Part shown: positions 6,602-10,639 of the stretch, one piece after another
Layout: each line of letters begins with the position of its first letter
How positions within the stretch are numbered: the stretch's first letter is position 1
DNA from: Schlesneria sp.
GTDB lineage: Bacteria > Planctomycetota > Planctomycetia > Planctomycetales > Planctomycetaceae
Assembly (NCBI GenBank): GCA_025353525.1
Contig: JANXOO010000427.1
Coordinates: forward strand, 1 to 10,639
Direction of reading: 5' to 3'
Length of the DNA stretch: 10,639 nucleotides
The notes under the pieces: generated by a model
Seen by the model: only the letters and a program-made list of their open reading frames with translations
Databases searched by the model: none
What the model was told of the DNA's origin: nothing
Program-made: the position numbers and the translations under genes

Positions 6602-8275
6602 GTGCTATCGATCGACGTGAAACCGCTGAAAACGTTGTTGCTTGAGCCGGATCCTCGTCGCATCCAGGCGAAAGATCAGTTGGACGAAGTACGCAGTACT
6701 TTCAGCCTTCAATTTGAGGGAGCAGAGCCAACGGCCAGTCCTGGACAAGCGTTTGTCGCATCGGCGCTCTGTCATTTGCATCGCGCGGCGTTGACAGTTC
6801 GAGGCGTGACGTATCATTACGGCGATTTGCTTTCGCTCGCCAACGATATCCGGCGCTGGATGTTGCGAAGTCCCGGTTTTACTCGCGGGACGCGAGTTAT
6901 GCTGTTGCTCCCGAACTCGGCAGAATATGTAGCGGCATTTTATGGCACGTTGTTGGCCGGAGGTGTGGTTGTTCCATTGCCACCCCAAATCGAAGGTGGG
7001 CAATTTCAATCGATTCGCAATTCAACTGAAGCGACACATGTCATCACGCAGTCGCGGATTGCTCGAAATCGTGCCGAATTGCAGATCGCAGAACAAAGCG
7101 CGAACCTGGATTTCGATGATCAGACTTTGGACAGTCAATCAGAAAAATCGCCGAACCCCGAAGAACTTGCGGCGATCATGTTTACTGGCGGTTCGGCAGG
7201 CGTACCGAAAGGTGTCATGCTTAGCCATCGAAATCTGATCGAGAATGCCCGTTCGATCCGGGAATTTCTGAAAATTGGTCCCGATGATCGTCCGTTGTGT
7301 GTTGTTCCGTTCTATCACGCGTTCGGCAATTCGGTCTTACAGTCGCACATCCTTGCTGGATCGCATCTGATTATTGATGGTTCCACAACGTTCCCCGAAA
7401 CGCTGATTGAGGCAATATCCCGGCACAAGGCAACCAGTCTATCTGCCGTTCCCGATCTGTGTCGGTATTTGCTCGAACGCTCATCGCTGGGCAATACCAG
7501 ACTGCCGTCTTTGGCCTATTTGGCAGTTGCGGGTGGTGCATTGCCTTATGAATTACGGCAGCAGTTGGTTGAAAAGCTGCGTCCTGGAAAGTTGATCGTG
7601 ATGTACGGGCAGACCGAAGCCACGGCTCGATTGTCATATGTTCCTCCCGAGCAACTGGACACAGTTGGCGGGAATTGTATAGGCCATGCAATCCCCGGCG
7701 TTGAACTCGAAGTCGTGGACGAGTCCGACGAACGAATCATGCCCGGCGAAATCGGCGAGATTCGCGCACGAGGTTCCGGTATTATGCTGGGCTACTGGCG
7801 TGACATTGAATCTACGGACAAGGCGGTCAGGGGAGGTTGGCTCTATACAGGCGACCTGGGTGAAGTTGACATGGATGGCTTGATCTATCATCGTGGTCGG
7901 CGCAGCGCACTCGTCAAAATTGCCGGTTTTCGCGTCGATCCGAACGCTGTGGAACAATTCGTGATGCGAGTTTTTCCGGTTCGGCAGGCCATCGTCGTTC
8001 CATTTGAAACACAACGTCGAGGGACAAAGCTGGCACTGTTCGTTCAACACAATCCCGCAGTGGCCAATATCCAGTCACGCCAGATCATTGCCCGTTGTCG
8101 TGATGAGTTGCCTCGGCATATGATCCCGGAAATCGTACAATTCATTGACGAATTCCCTTTAAACGATGCTTTGAAAATTGATCGTTTGCGATTGGTGGAA
8201 CTCGGAGGCGCCGCGGCTGGAAACCTGCGTGTTTACAAGGAAATCGGTGCTGAAACGCCGGACGATCCGCAATGA
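6602..8275 (+). CDS. AMP-forming acyl ligase (ANL superfamily, acyl-CoA/acyl-ACP synthetase type)
   Basis: This enzyme would activate a carboxylic acid as acyl-adenylate and transfer it to a thiol, here most likely the ACP encoded next door. The 557-residue protein has the ANL motifs in order: the P-loop-like MFTGGSAGVPKGVMLSHRNL at 193-212, PFYHAFGN at 236-243, AGGALPYELR at 310-319, MYGQTEATAR at 334-343, GEIGEIRARGSGIMLGYW at 382-399, YTGDLG at 415-420, and the hinge/domain-swing block GRRSALVKIAGFRVDP at 432-447. The terminal catalytic lysine appears as Lys525 in PLNDALKIDR, where the usual PxTxxGKIDR glycine is replaced by Leu. The first ~45 residues precede the conserved fold. The GTG at 6602 is preferred because AAGGGA lies seven bases upstream and no ATG occurs before the conserved region. 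The substrate cannot be read from the sequence. The stop codon overlaps the ACP start. Confidence 0.92.
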   Translation: MLSIDVKPLKTLLLEPDPRRIQAKDQLDEVRSTFSLQFEGAEPTASPGQAFVASALCHLHRAALTVRGVTYHYGDLLSLANDIRRWMLRSPGFTRGTRVMLLLPNSAEYVAAFYGTLLAGGVVVPLPPQIEGGQFQSIRNSTEATHVITQSRIARNRAELQIAEQSANLDFDDQTLDSQSEKSPNPEELAAIMFTGGSAGVPKGVMLSHRNLIENARSIREFLKIGPDDRPLCVVPFYHAFGNSVLQSHILAGSHLIIDGSTTFPETLIEAISRHKATSLSAVPDLCRYLLERSSLGNTRLPSLAYLAVAGGALPYELRQQLVEKLRPGKLIVMYGQTEATARLSYVPPEQLDTVGGNCIGHAIPGVELEVVDESDERIMPGEIGEIRARGSGIMLGYWRDIESTDKAVRGGWLYTGDLGEVDMDGLIYHRGRRSALVKIAGFRVDPNAVEQFVMRVFPVRQAIVVPFETQRRGTKLALFVQHNPAVANIQSRQIIARCRDELPRHMIPEIVQFIDEFPLNDALKIDRLRLVELGGAAAGNLRVYKEIGAETPDDPQ

Positions 8276-8553
8276 GTGAATTCAAAATGAGCCCATTTCA
8301 ATTGATCAAAAAGAAAATACGCGGTTTTCTGACAAAAGTGACCGGTGATGCGTCTTTGAGAGATGACGCAGACTTGCTGTCAACAAGCGTCCTTGATTCG
8401 CTGACGATGATGGATTTGATTGTGTTCATCGAGATCGAGTTTGGCCAGCGGATTGCGATCGGAGATTTACGCCCCGAACAGTTTCAGAGCATCGATGCAA
8501 TTGCAAACCTTGTTGATCGTATGTCGCAAATTCCGAAGACCAAAGTTGGGTGA
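8272..8553 (+). CDS. Acyl carrier protein
   Basis: This 93-residue stand-alone carrier protein holds acyl groups as thioesters on a 4'-phosphopantetheine arm. The attachment motif is DSL at 42-44 within LLSTSVLDSLTMMDLIVFIE, so Ser43 is the expected modification site. The following helix (FIEIEFGQRI) and the block RPEQFQSIDAIANLVDRM match ACP helices 2 to 4. The basic N-terminus (LIKKKIRGFLTKV) is unlike the acidic housekeeping AcpP, which suggests a dedicated carrier. The ATG at 8272 overlaps the ligase stop (ATGA), implying coupled translation; an internal ATG at 8287 is a less likely start. The overlap with the ligase points to that enzyme as its loading partner. A separate phosphopantetheinyl transferase would be needed and is not in this window. 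Confidence 0.93.
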   Translation: MSEFKMSPFQLIKKKIRGFLTKVTGDASLRDDADLLSTSVLDSLTMMDLIVFIEIEFGQRIAIGDLRPEQFQSIDAIANLVDRMSQIPKTKVG

Positions 8554-8650
8554 TGGCGATCGGCCGACGATATTGATCAGTGCGTGAGCGATTTCCTGGA
8601 CATCGACGCGCGTGACGCGTCTCGCCCTCTGGACAAATCAACGGAGTGAA

Positions 8651-9586
8651 ATGACTGAATTACCGGAAATGTACTGGCCGACGAAGTCGCAACCTGTTCC
8701 GATGGATGAAATCGGCTGGAGCAACCTCGTTTACCTCGCCGACCGACGTGCTTATCGCGACCCGACGATGGTATGGGGGACATCGATGGAAATGGATGGC
8801 ATGGATGAGTTCCTGAAGATCAGCTCCCGGCAGTCCAATCGAATCATCTCAATTGTTCATGTTCTGATAACGGCAGTTTTTCGATCTCTCTGCGAGTGCC
8901 AGAAACTCAATCGACGTGTGTTGAATCGCAAAGTATTTCCTTATGACGGAGTTAGCCTGGTTGTCCCGATCCGACGTGCGTCAGATGGCGTTGTCGATCT
9001 CATTTACATTCGACACGGTGAATCCCTGGCTCTGGAAGATGTGGCAACGCGGATCTGGGAAGAAGTTCGCAGCCGATCAGTCGACGCGGCGCAGACGATG
9101 AGAAAGAAGGAACAGGAATCTCCGCTGACCAGGCGGCGAGCGAGACTCTGGCTGAATATTCGACTTCGCACGCTGCAGTCGGTCGTCGGGTTCTTTTTCG
9201 GTTTGACGAACCGTATTCGCCTGCCGTCGTTTTCCGGGTGCAGTGATGAAATAAACGGAGCAAACGCGGTTGTCAATTATCTTGGTTTTGCCGGTGCGCC
9301 GCCGATGATCGCATATAAGCCGAGTTGTTTACCGTCAAACTCGTTTGGAGTTCAGGTGACGATGGGTGCGTCCGAAGAAAAGGTCGTTGTTCGCGACAAT
9401 CAAATCGTTCGTCGCACGATCGCACCGGTCTTCGTCAGAGTCGATCATCGACTGGTAAATGGTTTTGAAGCAGGTCAGTTCATCGCAACGCTCAAGAGGT
9501 ATCTGGAAAACCCGTCGAGTTTGAGCGATGTCGCTTTAGCTCCGGACAGTGATCACATTTCAGAGGCAGATTCCGCCGGTATTTGA
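8651..9586 (+). CDS. Stand-alone E2-type acyltransferase (2-oxoacid dehydrogenase acyltransferase catalytic-domain family)
   Basis: The 311-residue protein resembles only the catalytic domain of E2 subunits (chloramphenicol-acetyltransferase fold). It has no lipoyl domain and no E1/E3-binding domain, so it is unlikely to belong to a dehydrogenase complex. Recognisable parts are ISIVHVLITAVFRSLCECQK near 66-85, GVSLVVPIRRA near 100, a basic middle (about 150-190), and the C-terminal APVFVRVDHRLVNGFEAGQF at 258-277. The E2 active-site motif is DHRxxDG; here it is DHRLVNG, with catalytic His266 kept and Asn270 in place of Asp. I chose the ATG at 8651 because GGAG lies at 8643-8646; a GTG at 8612 in the same frame sits inside a small hairpin (GACGCG 8605-8610 with CGCGTC 8616-8621). 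It follows the ACP by 97 bases. I infer transfer of the ACP-bound acyl group to an unknown acceptor. Confidence 0.82.
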   Translation: MTELPEMYWPTKSQPVPMDEIGWSNLVYLADRRAYRDPTMVWGTSMEMDGMDEFLKISSRQSNRIISIVHVLITAVFRSLCECQKLNRRVLNRKVFPYDGVSLVVPIRRASDGVVDLIYIRHGESLALEDVATRIWEEVRSRSVDAAQTMRKKEQESPLTRRRARLWLNIRLRTLQSVVGFFFGLTNRIRLPSFSGCSDEINGANAVVNYLGFAGAPPMIAYKPSCLPSNSFGVQVTMGASEEKVVVRDNQIVRRTIAPVFVRVDHRLVNGFEAGQFIATLKRYLENPSSLSDVALAPDSDHISEADSAGI

Positions 9587-9599
9587 TCTGAAATGTGAT
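9552..9599 (+). terminator. 13-bp hairpin at the end of the acyl-ligase operon
   Basis: ATCACATTTCAGA at 9552-9564 and TCTGAAATGTGAT at 9587-9599 are perfect inverted copies separated by 22 bases. The left arm lies in the last codons of the acyltransferase gene and the right arm starts immediately after its TGA (9584-9586). One base later comes ATTTTCTGAAAAT, with a short T-run. Position and stem length suggest a transcription terminator or a 3'-end stabiliser for the operon. The 22-base loop and the weak T-run make it an atypical intrinsic terminator. Confidence 0.6.
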
Positions 9600-9647
9600 G
9601 ATTTTCTGAAAATTGAACGGACGGCGAGTTGTTGCAGATAATTCCCG

Positions 9648-9675
9648 TTGACCGACAGGGGGCCGTGGCTATACT
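9648..9675 (+). promoter_or_regulatory. Sigma-70-like promoter for the exported regulatory-domain protein
   Basis: TTGACC (9648-9653) and TATACT (9670-9675) each match the consensus hexamers at five of six positions and are 16 bases apart. Transcription would begin near 9682, giving a leader of about 175 bases before the ATG at 9859. It lies between the operon-end hairpin and the next gene, as expected. A weaker AT-rich pair is present downstream (TTGAAC near 9714 and TATATA near 9738). Nothing else was recognised in 9600-9858. Confidence 0.55.
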
Positions 9676-9858
9676 CCGTCGCGTCACGTCTGCAAGCGGC
9701 ATTCGCCACAAATTGAACGACCCCTTTGACCCGATTTATATATCACGGTTCCCGGGCTAAATGACTCGCATCCGGAACGGCGTTAATGGTTTCACTGAAA
9801 AATGAAACTCACGATACCCGTCTCGCAAATCGTCGCTCTCGAAATCAAGGAGAAACAC

Positions 9859-10419
9859 ATGTCTGGAATTCGCTTTGTCAAGAGCATAGCGGTGAGTCTG
9901 GCGGCTCTCGGAACGGCTCTTCCGAACACGCACCTGCTGGCCGACGCCTCGTCTGAGAAAACAACCGCCACGAAAGAGGCGGAAGTCACCCGCATTCCGG
10001 ATCTGGCGCTCACCGATGGTGGTACATTATCAGGCCGCGTCTGCGACCAGTCCGGCAAGGTTCTGGACGGTGCGAAAGTCATTCTGAAGCAAGGTAAGAA
10101 GGAACTCGGCAATACCGGTACTGATAAAGATGGCGTCTTCTCATTCAAGGGATTGAAAGGCGGCGTCTACCAGGTCAGCTCGGGAAATACCGAAGGCGTA
10201 TTTCGAGTCTGGACTAAAAAGACCGCTCCACCAGCAGCAAAAGAACACGCCCTGCTGGTGATGGGCGAAAACGGGGCCCGCGGTCAGTTTGGCTCGGTCC
10301 AGGCAAGTACCGTACTTCTCGGGGCAGGTATCATCGCTGCCGGAGTTGTTGGTGCAGTTGCCATCAGCAAAGTCGACAGCCTCAATTCCAAAGTCAACGC
10401 GATTCCCGTTTCTCAATAA
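9859..10419 (+). CDS. Exported protein with carboxypeptidase-regulatory-like domain
   Basis: The 186-residue protein starts with a signal peptide: basic MSGIRFVKS, hydrophobic IAVSLAALGTALPN, and a likely cleavage near LLA/DA at 28-29. Residues about 54-120 form a carboxypeptidase-regulatory-like (transthyretin-like beta-sandwich) domain: TLSGRVCDQSGKVLDGAKVI followed by GNTGTDKDGVFSFKGLKGG. After a linker there is a glycine/alanine-rich hydrophobic helix at about 150-171, probably a membrane anchor, and a short polar end. This layout fits a small envelope protein. No catalytic residues are expected for this domain, and I cannot give a role. The ATG at 9859 is chosen over one at 9802 because AAGGAG (9847-9852) lies six bases upstream and the signal peptide starts there. 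It has its own promoter and is not part of the ligase operon. Confidence 0.85.
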   Translation: MSGIRFVKSIAVSLAALGTALPNTHLLADASSEKTTATKEAEVTRIPDLALTDGGTLSGRVCDQSGKVLDGAKVILKQGKKELGNTGTDKDGVFSFKGLKGGVYQVSSGNTEGVFRVWTKKTAPPAAKEHALLVMGENGARGQFGSVQASTVLLGAGIIAAGVVGAVAISKVDSLNSKVNAIPVSQ

Positions 10420-10459
10420 CGGATTCGACATTCGCCGCAAGAAATATCCGGATCCCCCC

Positions 10460-10481
10460 AATCGTCTCCCCCCGGACGATT
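10460..10481 (+). terminator. Weak hairpin after the exported protein gene
   Basis: AATCGTC (10460-10466) and GACGATT (10475-10481) form a 7-bp stem with an 8-base loop that is mostly C, about 40 bases after the stop codon. There is no T-run, so a terminator role is only possible. The rest of 10420-10599 shows no gene I can support. Confidence 0.3.
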
Positions 10482-10599
10482 CTGACCGCCGATGACTCGC
10501 CCTGGGTCATCCGCGGTTTTGCATTTCAACGGATCGCCGAACGAAGGTGAGGCCAATTCAACGTCGTAAACCGGTTCACCGCCGCAAACGAAAGGAAAA

Positions 10600-10639
10600 A
10601 CGGGGACGGGCACCAGGAAGACCTGGAGCCCGTCCCCGT
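10600..10639 (-). terminator. Strong GC-rich hairpin at the window edge, terminator-like
   Basis: ACGGGGACGGGC (10600-10611) pairs perfectly with GCCCGTCCCCGT (10628-10639). Within it CCAGG (10613-10617) pairs with CCTGG (10622-10626) around the loop AAGA, leaving a single A-A mismatch. On the minus strand the stem is followed by TTTTTCC (plus-strand A-run 10596-10600), the layout of an intrinsic terminator for a gene entering from the right. The window ends at the stem, so a T-run on the plus side, which would make it bidirectional and serve the exported-protein gene, cannot be seen. Confidence 0.65.

Noticed and set aside
8612..8650. Upstream GTG start giving the acyltransferase 13 extra residues
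   Set aside because: GGAG sits just before the ATG at 8651, while the GTG lies in the loop of a small hairpin with no ribosome site and adds residues without family resemblance.
10413..10613. A 66-codon minus-strand open frame after the exported protein gene
   Set aside because: It starts inside the strong edge hairpin, overlaps the end of the plus-strand gene and has no ribosome site or recognisable domain.
1..10639. CRISPR arrays, tRNA or rRNA genes, insertion-sequence transposases, prophage or toxin-antitoxin genes
   Set aside because: No spaced direct repeats, cloverleaf or rRNA sequence, transposase motifs or paired small toxin/antitoxin genes were seen on either strand.

Overview
The window reads as chromosomal DNA of a planctomycete, at about order level. 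This is an inference from protein resemblance: the glycosyl-hydrolase-10-like protein, the carboxypeptidase-regulatory-like secreted protein and the ligase/ACP/E2-like acyltransferase cassette look like families I associate with Planctomycetes. Moderate GC and the scarcity of strong Shine-Dalgarno sequences in front of several genes fit, but I cannot name a genus.

Layout. (1) 1-359 has no recognisable gene. (2) 360-2703, minus strand: a compact nucleotide-biosynthesis operon purC - small membrane protein - pyrF, with a 4-base ATGA overlap between the first two and a 41-base gap before pyrF. (3) 2929-4425, plus strand, divergent from purC: a GH10-fold protein that appears to lack both catalytic glutamates, with a 15-bp tandem repeat running over its stop codon. 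(4) 4559-4930, minus strand: a DUF4870 membrane protein. (5) 4931-5735: about 800 bases without an intact gene, with several hairpins and protein-like fragments in different frames that may be a decayed gene. (6) 5736-6503, plus strand: a clear asparagine synthetase pseudogene. Both ends of the protein are readable, but the core of the synthetase domain is deleted and there are four nonsense codons and several frameshifts. (7) 6602-9586, plus strand: an intact acyl-activation cassette, namely an AMP-forming acyl ligase, an acyl carrier protein (4-base overlap with the ligase) and a stand-alone E2-type acyltransferase, ending in a 13-bp hairpin that begins inside the last codons. (8) 9648-10419: a good sigma-70-like promoter and a small exported protein with a carboxypeptidase-regulatory-like domain. 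(9) 10600-10639: a strong GC-rich hairpin at the window edge.

How the genes work together. purC and pyrF serve purine and pyrimidine synthesis. In the cassette, the ligase would adenylate a carboxylic acid, the ACP would carry it as a thioester on its Ser43 phosphopantetheine arm, and the acyltransferase would move it to an unknown acceptor. A glutamine-dependent amidotransferase/asparagine synthetase once preceded these genes, so the ancestral pathway probably made an amidated or acylated small molecule or surface component. Here that first step has been lost while the three downstream frames remain open. This cassette is the best candidate for an undescribed system in the window; its product cannot be read from the sequence.
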